In this document: positions 1-9,438 of the stretch, one piece after another | Layout of the letters: each line of letters opens with the position of its first letter | Numbering within the stretch: position 1 is the first letter of the stretch | From: Clostridium sp. | Lineage (GTDB): Bacteria; Bacillota; Clostridia; Clostridiales; Clostridiaceae | DNA length: 64,000 nucleotides | NCBI RefSeq assembly: GCF_016650035.1 | Contig: NZ_JAENWM010000010.1 | Span: 1-64,000 of the forward strand | Reading direction: 5' to 3' | The notes under the pieces: generated by a model | Databases searched by the model: none | What the model saw: the letters and a program-made list of their open reading frames with translations, nothing else | What the model was told of the DNA's origin: nothing | Program-made: the position numbers and the translations under genes

Positions 1-165
1 ATCCTTTCATTAGTAACTATATTATTTGTATACTAATTTTATAATATTTAAGGCTAAAACAAAAAACAAAGAGTGTAAAATTATCCTATATATGTAATAA
101 TTAGCTTGTTTTTTAAAAATAAATAAAAAAGCTAGCGAATCTCAATTACATTAATTGGTTCTACT

Positions 166-233
166 AGCTTGACGGCTATGGGGTCTGACCTCTTACAGAG
201 ATTGGAAGTGAAACGGACAAGCTCTGTTGCTAA
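166..233 (+). repeat. Dispersed structured repeat, copy A
   Basis: GGTCTGACCTCTTACAGAGATTGGAAGTGAAACGGACAAGCTCTGTTGCTAA; ACAGAG (195-200) complementary to CTCTGT (222-227). Confidence 0.8.
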
Positions 234-331
234 TTTTCGGGGGGCATATTAAAAAAAATATAAAATAAGAAAACTTTTTTTGTATTCACGGGGTATATAC
301 TTATGTAAGCATTAATTAATCCGGATAAATT

Positions 332-901
332 ATGTTTGAGATAGGAGTTGTTAAATTGGATAAAAAGTTGCTTCAAGATATTCGAAATGGAGACACTGAT
401 GCCTTTGCAGAGTTATATAACAAATATGCAAACTTCGCATTGAGAGTTGCCATGGCTACTACAAGAAACAAAATGAGTGCTGCAGACGCTGTGCAGGAAT
501 CCTTTATAAGAATCTATAAAAATATAAATAGCTTTGACATAGATAAGCCTTTTGAACCTTGGCTATATACAATTCTAATCAATGAATGTAATAGAATCCT
601 TGGTAAGACTTCAAACTCAGTCCCTATAGATGATCTAATAGAAGACAATCTACAGATATCTATGGAAAATGATTATAAATTTGAAAAGTATGAAAACTTG
701 TATAAGGCAATTGAGACCCTTAATGATAATAATAGAATCCCAATAATTTTAAAATACTTAAAAGGCTTCAAAGAAACTGAAATAGCAGAAATCTTAGGCA
801 TCAATGTAAATACAATAAAGTCTAGACTCTTTAAAGGCAGACAGAAGCTTAAGAATGTGATAGAAATGCTTGAAGGAGGTAATGAAAATTATGGATCTTA
901 G
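332..901 (+). CDS. RNA polymerase sigma factor, ECF/sigma-70 family
   Basis: Region 2 and region 4-like sequence (AVQESFIRIYKNI..., EIAEILGINVNTIKSRLFKGRQKLK); true start may be the TTG near 356. Confidence 0.9.
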   Translation: MFEIGVVKLDKKLLQDIRNGDTDAFAELYNKYANFALRVAMATTRNKMSAADAVQESFIRIYKNINSFDIDKPFEPWLYTILINECNRILGKTSNSVPIDDLIEDNLQISMENDYKFEKYENLYKAIETLNDNNRIPIILKYLKGFKETEIAEILGINVNTIKSRLFKGRQKLKNVIEMLEGGNENYGS

Positions 902-1640
902 AGAAGATAAAAAAATAAGCGATGCACTTCTTGAAAATACAGAGGAAGTTACTGATTTAAAAGACATGGTATGGAATAACATTCAAAGAGAATTAAATTT
1001 AGATGCACTGAAGGAGGAAAATATGAAGCCAAAGAAAAGTAGGATATCTATAATCACTAAATATGGTAGCATGGCAGCAGCAGTGGCCATTATCTTATCC
1101 TTAAATACGCAGCTTGGTCAAGCGGCAGTAGGCAAAATTAAAGATTTGTTTGTTCCCAATAAGTCAATAACACAACAACTAGAAGGTACCCAGCAGCAGA
1201 GCAATGTGTCTCTAGAGGAAAGCCCAATGAAATACATTATTTATGTTGATGAAGAAATATATACAATGCAACATTTAGAAGGAATAGACAAAATCACGGC
1301 AAATACTAAAGCTGAAAATGCACCCGAAGTATTTATGGAAATTCAGCAGATAAAGGATAAAAAACCAGAAATCATAGCTTCAGAACTTCAGAAAGAACTT
1401 ACGGAAAAATATGGTAAGGTTTATAATAACGGAACTGTAAATAATCCTGTAAAAGGTATATTGATATATGCAAATAGCGGCTCAGAGTGGAACAGTCAAA
1501 TTGTAAAATACTATTTAGTTGATAATACTAAAGGAGGAACCTTTGTAATCAAGCAACAATTATTTCTTGAAGCTTTTGAAGGACACGGCGTAAGATTAGA
1601 TAATATGCTTAAGGACTTTAAGATAATAAGTGAGCAGTAA
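870..1640 (+). CDS. Anti-sigma factor-like membrane protein, cotranscribed with the sigma factor
   Basis: Overlaps the sigma gene; cytoplasmic N-terminus then a single TM segment (YGSMAAAVAIILSLNTQLG); real start probably 882 or 891. Confidence 0.7.
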   Translation: MKEVMKIMDLREDKKISDALLENTEEVTDLKDMVWNNIQRELNLDALKEENMKPKKSRISIITKYGSMAAAVAIILSLNTQLGQAAVGKIKDLFVPNKSITQQLEGTQQQSNVSLEESPMKYIIYVDEEIYTMQHLEGIDKITANTKAENAPEVFMEIQQIKDKKPEIIASELQKELTEKYGKVYNNGTVNNPVKGILIYANSGSEWNSQIVKYYLVDNTKGGTFVIKQQLFLEAFEGHGVRLDNMLKDFKIISEQ

Positions 1641-1723
1641 AATTAGCTAAATAAAAATTCCAGTCAAGATGTTTTTACATTTCTTGTCTGGAATTTGACT
1701 TTTCAATATTATGTCGTTCACAC

Positions 1724-1760
1724 TTTGTTCACGACCCCCGGCAGGCTGTGCGAGAACTAT
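1724..1760 (+). repeat. Second repeat family (TTGTTCACG-CCCCC), degenerate copy I
   Basis: TTTGTTCACGACCCCCGG shared with 12344 and 14114. Confidence 0.45.
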
Positions 1761-1847
1761 CTTTTTAACATAGTCCAGAATTATGCTACAAGCTTCAAAT
1801 TTTATTTCAATTAATCGTCTTAATTTAAAGCAAAAAAAGCACCTATC

Positions 1848-2723
1848 TTAGGCTGTTTTCATAATATTGGGATTGACTAAATATCCTAGAAAATTTTGAA
1901 CACCTAGGATATTTATGGCTCTTTTCAAATTGTAGTTAAAAAAGGCTATACTGACTTCACCAATCACTTTTTTGAATCCTCTTAAAAGTAAATAGTCGAA
2001 GTTCATACCTCTTTTTAATGTGCCAAATACATGCTCAATAATTGCTTGCCTTTGACTGTATTTAGCCTTGTTTTCTTTGGTCCTTTTATTAACAATATCA
2101 ACAATGTCTTCTTCTGTTTTTCTTGTTAGTATTCTTCCAGCTTTAGCTGTTGTACATTTATCCTTGCAGGTACAATTGGCGCAAGCCTTATGATTAGCAT
2201 AATTTCTTTGTTTTGCACCCTTTTTCTTAGTTATGCACACTAAAATCTCACCTTCAGGGCATCTATAAGTATTGTCTTGTAGATTATATATAAATTTATC
2301 ATTAAAATAAATAGAATCTCCAGTGCTATTAGAATACCTAGGCTTAGAAACATAACAAGTGATATTATTTTCTTCGCATTTTTTTAAATCATCTACTTCA
2401 AAATATCCTTTGTCTGCTAAAATTTCAATGTTTTCAACATTTAATTTTCTCATTGCTATAATTGCTGTATTATATAATTCACCTTGATCCGCTGAGTTGT
2501 TAGTAACATCGAATCCAGCTATTAACTTATTTTTTGAATCTACTGCTGCTTGAATATTATAGCCAATATCAGTTCCCTGATGGGCACCAAATTTAACTGT
2601 TTTAGCATCTGGATCTGTAAGATTAAGTTCGTTAATTTCATTTTCCTCTAACGTTTCCTCAAACTCGGTATATTCATTTAATTTAGTCTCAAAAGCAACA
2701 AAAACTGTTCCAGCTTTTGACAA
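1848..2723 (-). pseudogene. IS1182-family transposase, N-terminally truncated
   Basis: AHQGTDIGYNIQAAVDSKNKLIAGFDVTNNSADQGEL and ADKGYFEVDDLKKCEENNITCYVSKP are IS1182/DDE-like; begins abruptly inside dispersed repeat copy B. Confidence 0.85.
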
Positions 2724-2750
2724 GGGTCTGACCCCTTACACAATATGGAA
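2718..2750 (+). repeat. Dispersed structured repeat, copy B (truncated)
   Basis: TTGACAAGGGTCTGACCCCTTACACA then diverges where group II intron-derived sequence begins. Confidence 0.7.
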
Positions 2751-2754
2751 AAAG

Positions 2755-2982
2755 GTGAATCTAAAACTAAGAGGTCATTATAATTATTACGGTGTTAGTG
2801 ATAATTGGAATAATCTAGTGAAATATAAAAGGCAAATTGTAAAAAGTATGCTCTATTGGCTTCAAAAGAGAAGTCAGCGAACTAGCTTAAACTGGGATAA
2901 AATGAGTAAACTTTTAAAACATTATCCTTTAGAAAACCCTAAACCAAAATCTTTAGTTAATCTAAATCCTGCTTATGTGTAA
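2755..2982 (+). pseudogene. C-terminal fragment of group II intron-encoded reverse transcriptase/maturase
   Basis: KLRGHYNYYGVSDNWNNLVKYKRQIVKSMLYWLQKRSQRTSLNWDKMSKLL is the maturase C-terminal signature; N-terminal RT part absent. Confidence 0.8.
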
Positions 2983-2997
2983 AGAGGTTCATATGGG

Positions 2998-3075
2998 GAG
3001 CCGGATGCCTAAATTGGGCACGTCCGGTTCTGAAAGGGGCGGTATCTGTGAAGATTACCGTCTACTTACCCAAAT
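2998..3075 (+). ncRNA. Group II intron 3' end (domain V and VI)
   Basis: GAGCCGGATGCCTAAATTGGGCACGTCCGGTTC (2998-3030) is a domain V hairpin; followed by a DVI-like GGTATCTGTGAAGATTACC and CTACTTACC 3' end. Confidence 0.8.
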
Positions 3076-3125
3076 CGTTGCCGTACCCCAAGTACATTAA
3101 AATTATAGGTGAAAACCAGAAAATG

Positions 3126-3283
3126 TAGTATCTAACCGTGAAGAAGTTAGATGTCCTTCTTGTGGGAAGCTCTCTTCAAAAACACATTACCATTATAAAA
3201 AAAGTTTTCAGGATTTGCATATTCAAGGAAAAAAGTTAGAGCAAGTTGGATATGATCTTTTTTATATCTTGGATATTGATTAA
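3126..3283 (+). pseudogene. Transposase N-terminal fragment (ISL3-like zinc finger)
   Basis: Translation VSNREEVRCPSCGKLSSKTHYHYKKSFQDLHIQGKKLEQVGYDLFYILDID*. Confidence 0.4.
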
Positions 3284-3302
3284 AAGAAACAATCCACAAT
3301 TA

Positions 3303-3908
3303 TTATTTTTTAGTTTTATAATATATTAGATAATTAGATAACATACGTTTTGATTCATAAATAATATCAGACTCTCCTTCACAGACACACCAATTATAGA
3401 GTATTCCTCTTGAAATAATCAATATTTCCTTGGCTAAATCAATAGAAGAAATATTACTTTCAAGCTCACCATTTGATTGTGCACATTGAATTAAATAACA
3501 AAGACCATTAGGTAATCCTCTTTCCATAGATAAAAAGAATTTGTTACCATCTGTTATTTGTGCCTTATATAATTGTGTGGAACAATCAATTCCAATATCA
3601 AGTCCATACTGCATTTGCGAAGCAATATAATCTATAATTTTATTGTAATAAGAATTCGATTTTTTTAATGAAGTTGGGAGTACGGTTTCTGAAAAATAAA
3701 TATCACATATTGAATAAAGCTCAATAATGATCTCAGCTTTATTTTTGAAATGGTGATAAAAGTTGCCAACAGAAACACCTGCTTTTTCACAAATAGTAGT
3801 TATTTTAACATTATCATATCCATATTCTTTGATTAATTGGATTGAAATATTATATATTTTTTCTTTTGTCTCAATCGCTTGTTTTTTTCGGTTTGTAATT
3901 TCTTTCAC
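3303..3908 (-). CDS. TetR/AcrR family transcriptional regulator
   Basis: N-terminal HTH IKEYGYDNVKITTICEKAGVSVGNFYHHFKNKAEII; divergent from the OYE gene. Confidence 0.92.
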   Translation of the reverse strand: MKEITNRKKQAIETKEKIYNISIQLIKEYGYDNVKITTICEKAGVSVGNFYHHFKNKAEIIIELYSICDIYFSETVLPTSLKKSNSYYNKIIDYIASQMQYGLDIGIDCSTQLYKAQITDGNKFFLSMERGLPNGLCYLIQCAQSNGELESNISSIDLAKEILIISRGILYNWCVCEGESDIIYESKRMLSNYLIYYKTKK

Positions 3909-4043
3909 AATATCATTCCTTTTTTTTACTAAGTATTATTATATCATACTAAAATAAATTTGATTTTTATAAATTTAAGTGTTAAGATTTTAACAGAATC
4001 AATTCATCGAACTGATTCTGTTAAATATGAAGGAGGAATTTTT

Positions 4044-6026
4044 GTGAATAAATATCAAAAACTTTTTGAACCAATGACAATAGGCAAGCTGAAATTAAAA
4101 AATAGAATTTCCATGGCGCCAATGGGTTTAGTTTTTTATTCTGACCCAAATGGTGGGTTTAATGAAAATGCGCAAAACTATTATGTAGAACGTGCTAAAG
4201 GCGGTACGGGGTTAATTATTACTGGTATCTGTAACGTAGATTACAATGAAGTGGAAGAGTTGATAATGCCATGTCCAACATACAAACCTGCATTATTTTG
4301 TAGTTCTGTAGCATCTATGATTGAAAGAATTCATGCTTATGATTCTAAAATAATTTTACAGCTTACAGGTGGTTTAGGTCGTTCTGCAATTCCAGGACTT
4401 GTGAAAAAACACATAGCCCCATCTATTAATGAGAATCGTTTTGATCCAAGTATAATTCATAAGGAAATGACAACTGAAGAAATTCAAGTTTTAGTTAATA
4501 ATTTTATAAAATCTGCTTCAATTGCTAAAAAAGGCGGCTTTGATGGTGTTGAAATCCATGCAGTACATGAAGGTTACTTACTTGATCAATTTGCAATAAG
4601 CTTTTTCAATAAACGTACTGATGAGTACGGCGGAGATTTAAGGGCAAGATTAAAGATCGCAACGGATATTGTAAAAGGTGTGAAAAAAGCATGTGGTGAA
4701 GATTTTCCAGTATCTTTGCGTTTTAGTGTAAAATCCTTTATAAAAGCTCTTCGTCAGGGTATATTACCAGGAGAAGAAGCCCAGGAAAAAGGAAAAGATT
4801 TAGAAGAAGGTTTAGAAGCTGCAAAGATTTTAGTAGAAGCTGGGTATGATATTCTAAATGTTGATGCAGGAACTTATGATTCATGGTACTGGAATCACCC
4901 ACCAATGTACTTCGAAAAGGGAATGTATCGTGAATTTGGAAGAGCTGTGAAAAAGGTAGTTGATGTGCCTGTTATACTTGCAGGTAGATTAGATGATCCT
5001 GATATTGCAATGGATGCACTTAATGGTTGTTGCGATATAGTATCATATGGACGACCACTTCTTGCAGATCCTTATCTTCCAGAGAAAATTCGTACAGGCA
5101 ATTTTAAAGATATTCGTCCTTGTCTTTCTTGCCACGATGGATGCATGGGAAGAATTGCCACAGGGTCTCCATTGTCCTGCGCAGTTAATCCCGCTTGCGG
5201 AAGAGAAGCAAAATATGGGCTAGATAGCACTGATTCACCAAAGAAAGTATTAGTAATCGGTGGTGGACTTGCAGGTATGGAATGTGCACGTGCAGCTACA
5301 ATTCGTGGTCATAAAGTAACTATAGTTGAAAAATCCAGTAAACTAGGTGGAAATATTATTCCAGGTTCTGTTCCAGATTTCAAAACTGATGACAGAGAAT
5401 TAATTAAGTGGTACGAATACCAGTTAGAAAAACTTAGTATAAAGGTTATAAAGAATACACCAGTAGATAAAGCATATGTTGAAAATTTTGATGCCGAAGT
5501 AATTGTAGTTGCAACAGGTTCATCTCCAATTAGCATTAATTTTGGAAGCGAAAACAATGTATATACTGCAAATGATGTGTTATTAGATGTATCCAAAGCA
5601 GGCAATGAAATAGTTGTTGTTGGTGGAGGACTTGTAGGCTGTGAAGCTGCCTTATGGTTAGCACAGATGGGCAAGAAGGTAAGTGTTGTTGAGATGCAAA
5701 GTGATGTTTTAGGTGGACCTCATGGAATGCCTATGATGAATTATTCAATGTTAGTTGAGCTTCTAGCATTTCACAATGTAGATGTTTATAAAAATACAAA
5801 AGTAGAAAAAGTAAATAAAAATTCAGTAGTTATAAGTAACGCAGAAGGACAATCCCAAATTTCAGCTGATACTGTTATTACTGCTGTGGGTTACCGTCAA
5901 AAGAATGAATTGTACAATAGTCTTAATGATGGTGAAAAGGTACTTTATAACATAGGAGATTCTAGAAAAGTTAGTAATGTTATGAACGCAATTTGGAGTG
6001 GTTATGAACTCGGAAGAAGTATCTAG
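4044..6026 (+). CDS. NADH:flavin oxidoreductase (Old Yellow Enzyme/2,4-dienoyl-CoA reductase-like) with C-terminal FAD/NAD domain
   Basis: FEPMTIGKLKLKNRISMAPMG, HAVHEGYLLDQF, CLSCHDGCMGRI Fe-S Cys cluster, VLVIGGGLAGMECA; RBS AGGAGG before GTG at 4044. Confidence 0.93.
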   Translation: MNKYQKLFEPMTIGKLKLKNRISMAPMGLVFYSDPNGGFNENAQNYYVERAKGGTGLIITGICNVDYNEVEELIMPCPTYKPALFCSSVASMIERIHAYDSKIILQLTGGLGRSAIPGLVKKHIAPSINENRFDPSIIHKEMTTEEIQVLVNNFIKSASIAKKGGFDGVEIHAVHEGYLLDQFAISFFNKRTDEYGGDLRARLKIATDIVKGVKKACGEDFPVSLRFSVKSFIKALRQGILPGEEAQEKGKDLEEGLEAAKILVEAGYDILNVDAGTYDSWYWNHPPMYFEKGMYREFGRAVKKVVDVPVILAGRLDDPDIAMDALNGCCDIVSYGRPLLADPYLPEKIRTGNFKDIRPCLSCHDGCMGRIATGSPLSCAVNPACGREAKYGLDSTDSPKKVLVIGGGLAGMECARAATIRGHKVTIVEKSSKLGGNIIPGSVPDFKTDDRELIKWYEYQLEKLSIKVIKNTPVDKAYVENFDAEVIVVATGSSPISINFGSENNVYTANDVLLDVSKAGNEIVVVGGGLVGCEAALWLAQMGKKVSVVEMQSDVLGGPHGMPMMNYSMLVELLAFHNVDVYKNTKVEKVNKNSVVISNAEGQSQISADTVITAVGYRQKNELYNSLNDGEKVLYNIGDSRKVSNVMNAIWSGYELGRSI

Positions 6027-6071
6027 ATAATAAATAGAAACAAAAAAACTTGGCTACAGCCATTAATGGGA

Positions 6072-6114
6072 ACTACTCAAATATATAGAAGACTATATAT
6101 TTGAGTAGTTTTTT
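6072..6114 (+). terminator. Rho-independent terminator
   Basis: 17-bp perfect stem ACTACTCAAATATATAG-AAGA-CTATATATTTGAGTAGT followed by T run. Confidence 0.9.
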
Positions 6115-6313
6115 CGTCGAAATCTTAGCATTAGTATCAACAGTTTCTATTTTGATACCGACAATTAATGTATATGCTAATAGAAATCTTGTAATAACAA
6201 GATTAGGAGGAAATACTAGGTTTGAAACTGCAATAGAAATATCAAAAGAATATATAAAACAAGTAAAATCACCAGTAACTAGTTCTTCACGTGCATTAGG
6301 AATTGGAGAGTAA
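6101..6313 (+). pseudogene. N-terminal fragment of a cell wall-binding repeat 2 protein
   Basis: VYANRNLVITRLGGNTRFETAIEISKEY matches CWB2 repeat start; truncated after ~70 aa; ORF start lies in the terminator stem. Confidence 0.6.
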
Positions 6314-6924
6314 CCAATGGTAATTATCCATCATCTATGAAAGATACCGAACAGATATTCATTAATATACTCAAAACCAAAGTAAAATATACTGTTGTCG
6401 ACATCAATAAAAAAGAACTGGTATTGCCAAAGCCTTCAAAGAGGTACATAGGCATTTTAAAAGCCAAACAGAAAAAATACGGATAGCAACAAGTAATAAA
6501 CATTTATAGTATTTTATGAACTTGCAATGATTACAGGTATACATATGTTCACCTCTTTTATATATTTTTATGTTTCTTTCTTACTTTAGGAGAATCAACA
6601 ATTTTAGGGGGATTTAATAAGAAAATTAGGTTTGAAATGCAAACGAAAAGGTAGAAAAACACTAGCATTAATACTAAAGGACATTGAAATAACAGAAGAT
6701 GAATTGGTAAAAATGGTAAGTCAAAACTTGATGTTATTTAAATATATGTAAATAATATGCAAGATTAATTGTAGGTTTATTCACTGTACCTAAAATTCAC
6801 AATATTTATTAATTATTTTGAAAAAATTCTATTTTTGTCCATATCACAAATTCCATTTATAAAATAATGATAGCCATCATCATTTGGATTATATTTCAAT
6901 CCTTAGCTTGATGGCTATGGTTGG

Positions 6925-6975
6925 TACGATCCCGTAGTAAAATTTGGGAACGCAAGTGGGCAGGTTTTACTTTAT
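6925..6975 (+). repeat. Dispersed structured repeat, copy C0
   Basis: CGATCCCGTAGTAAAATTTGGGAACGCAAGTGGGCAGGTTTTACTTTA; GTAAAA (6937-6942) pairs perfectly with TTTTAC (6965-6970). Confidence 0.75.
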
Positions 6976-6983
6976 ACCAGTGT

Positions 6984-7042
6984 TTGACAAGGGTCTGATC
7001 CCTTATACGGATTTGAAGTGAAACGGACAAGCTGTGTTGCTA
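6984..7042 (+). repeat. Dispersed structured repeat, copy C1
   Basis: TTGACAAGGGTCTGATCCCTTATACGGATTTGAAGTGAAACGGACAAGCTGTGTTGCTAA; ATACGG (7005-7010) pairs with CTGTGT (7032-7037) using two G-U wobbles. Confidence 0.8.
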
Positions 7043-7084
7043 ACTTTAGTGGTGCATGGTTCTAATCAATTTCCTTTTTTTATG

Positions 7085-7143
7085 TTGCTGACACGACCCC
7101 GTTACAGAAATTGGTAACGCAGTGGACAAGTTCTGTTTGCTAA
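7085..7143 (+). repeat. Dispersed structured repeat, copy C2
   Basis: TTGCTGACACGACCCCGTTACAGAAATTGGTAACGCAGTGGACAAGTTCTGTTTGCTAA; ACAGAA (7104-7109) pairs with TTCTGT (7131-7136). Confidence 0.85.
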
Positions 7144-7146
7144 TTG

Positions 7147-7255
7147 ATGTTGACAGAAAAGTTGAATGGCGTCGTAGAAGAAATACTCTCGCAAATCTTC
7201 AATTGTTTGAAGGTCAAGAAAACGAAAGTAAAAATGCTATGCCTTTAGTGGGCTA
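7147..7255 (+). pseudogene. C-terminal fragment resembling a DUF262/GmrSD-type protein
   Basis: VDRKVEWRRRRNTLANLQLFEGQENESKNAMPLVG* resembles the NLQLLEG..N..K motif of the DUF262/DUF1524 C-terminus. Confidence 0.4.
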
Positions 7256-7427
7256 GTTTAAGATTCCGGTGAATAGTGATAATGTTAAATATCTGCCTTC
7301 TGATGTTTCTTATGAATTAGCTTATTTTGAGGAGTTCATGGAAAAAAGGTAGGAATTGATGAGCGATGAATTAAAAGCAATCCTATTGTAATTATGAACA
7401 ATCATGTACCATGAAGAATTATAGACA

Positions 7428-7796
7428 TTGAAGAAGGAGAAAATATACATGTATATAGGCTCGTTAGAAGAATGTCAGATTAGAAATAATGATATAAAGC
7501 TTGTGACTGCAGCTTTATATGAAGCAAAGGTCAAAGATGATGAAATTCTGCGGGTATTGATGAAGGTATGTAATGTTGATAAAGAGGAAGCAATGAATGC
7601 CTTTTTTAATGAGAAGTTTATGCTGTTTCCTTGTCGAGAATTATATCGATACTTAGTTTTGGAAAAAGGCTTTGATGACCATGATGCGGATGTGTTTATT
7701 CGTAATATTGCAAGGGCTGCGTTGGCAGGCAATGCGGAATTAAGTAAACTATTTCCTACAAAAATATTTAATACCCTTAATAAGGCTGGCGAATAG
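7428..7796 (+). CDS. Hypothetical protein (~114-122 aa)
   Basis: Open frame with GAAGAAGGAG RBS near 7430 and ATG at 7452; no family recognised. Confidence 0.65.
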   Translation: MKKEKIYMYIGSLEECQIRNNDIKLVTAALYEAKVKDDEILRVLMKVCNVDKEEAMNAFFNEKFMLFPCRELYRYLVLEKGFDDHDADVFIRNIARAALAGNAELSKLFPTKIFNTLNKAGE

Positions 7797-8062
7797 TTGT
7801 GGACTTGGTCCCGAGAACGCCGACATTAATAATGGCAATTCGAGCCACCCAGTATGGGGAAATATATCAATATAGGTGTGCGCTTTTTAGCGGAAATAGA
7901 TTTGAAATAAATTGGTGGATAGATTAAAATGATAGGTAAGGAAATGATTTTGTGAAATCTTAATTTATGCAGTCAGTGATTGTGTAAATAATTATTCACA
8001 GCGATTAGTAAGAGTGAACGAATCAATGAAAAACATATATTTATATGGATTAGCAAGATGAG

Positions 8063-9088
8063 GTGGTGTGGATAAATATGGATATAATGGAAAGCAAAAT
8101 AGTTTTATATTCGTCAGATGATGGGAAAATAAGTGTTAATGTAATTTTTATAGATGAAACTTTTTGGGCAACACAAAGAACAATTGCAGAACTTTTTAAT
8201 ACATCAACGGATAACATTGGATTACATTTAAAAAATATTTTTGAAGAAGAGGAATTAGATAGAGATTCAACTACCGTGAAAATCTCGGTAGTTCAAAAGG
8301 AAGGAAATAGGGATGTGAAAAGAGAAGTAGTCCATTATAATTTAGATGCGATAATAGCAGTAGGATATCGAGTAAATTCTAAGGAGGCAACTAAATTTAG
8401 AAAATGGTCAACACAAACTTTAAAAGATTATATTATTAAAGGGTTTGCAATAAATGATGATTTAATGAAAAATGGAAAATCCTTTGGTAAAGATTACTTT
8501 GATGAATTATTAGAAAAAATAAGAGAGATTAGAGCTAGCGAGCGCAGAGCTTATCAGAAAATTGCAGATATTTTTGAACAGTGCAGTTATGACTATAATA
8601 ATAGTAGTAGTGCGACTAAGACTTTTTATGCTTTTGTTCAAAATAAATTACATTATGCTATTACTGGGAAAACAGCAGCAGAACTTATTACTGAGAGAGT
8701 AAACTGTGAACTTCCTACAATGGGATTAACTAATTGGAAGAACTCTCCTGATGGTAAAATATTAAAGCGTGATATTGTAATCGCAAAGAATTATCTAAAT
8801 GAAAAAGAATTATCTAAGATGAATAGAATTGTTACTATGTTTATTGATTATGCTGAAATGCAATCTGAGGATGAAATTGTAATGAGTATGCAAGATTGGG
8901 TTGATGAAACAAATAGGTTCCTTCAAAACAATCGTAGAAAAATTTTACATGGAACAGGGCAAATCAGTCATGAAAATGCAGTGAAAAAGGCGACTAGCGA
9001 ATATGGGAAATTTAGGGTTAAACAAGATGAAAGATATATATCTGATTTCGATTTAGAAATGGAGAAATATTTAAAAGGTGAAAAATAA
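8063..9088 (+). CDS. rhuM: RhuM family (virulence RhuM) protein
   Basis: FWATQRTIAELFNTSTDNIGLHLKNIFEEEELD, VVHYNLDAIIAVGYRVNSKEATKFRKWSTQTLKDYIIKGF. Confidence 0.9.
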   Translation: MVWINMDIMESKIVLYSSDDGKISVNVIFIDETFWATQRTIAELFNTSTDNIGLHLKNIFEEEELDRDSTTVKISVVQKEGNRDVKREVVHYNLDAIIAVGYRVNSKEATKFRKWSTQTLKDYIIKGFAINDDLMKNGKSFGKDYFDELLEKIREIRASERRAYQKIADIFEQCSYDYNNSSSATKTFYAFVQNKLHYAITGKTAAELITERVNCELPTMGLTNWKNSPDGKILKRDIVIAKNYLNEKELSKMNRIVTMFIDYAEMQSEDEIVMSMQDWVDETNRFLQNNRRKILHGTGQISHENAVKKATSEYGKFRVKQDERYISDFDLEMEKYLKGEK

Positions 9089-9200
9089 TTTGCAAGAAAT
9101 TATATACAATTTATTAGGAGTTTTAGGGTATAAACTAATTAATCTTATAATTTAAGCAATTAACTAAATAGGCAGAGTTAAACTATAAGTATCTCACAGG

Positions 9201-9245
9201 CACCTTTCAAAAATTGGAAATGAATTTTTAAATTTTGTTGCTATT
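9201..9245 (+). repeat. Dispersed structured repeat, degenerate copy M
   Basis: CACCTTTCAAAAATTGGAAATGAATTTTTAAATTTTGTTGCTA aligns with copy A; CAAAA (9208-9212) pairs with TTTTG (9233-9237). Confidence 0.55.
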
Positions 9246-9438
9246 GCAATTAAAAATAAGATATATGTAACAAGAAAAGCTTATTTTATAGAGAAATCTA
9301 TGGGGTAGGCTTTTTTCTATATTAGATTTAAACACAAATTAGTATTTGCTGACATAAATGTTACACTATATAGAGGTAATTGGGAATTAATGTAGAAATA
9401 TAGTTTGTGGATACTTAAATAATTAAAGGAGTATATTT

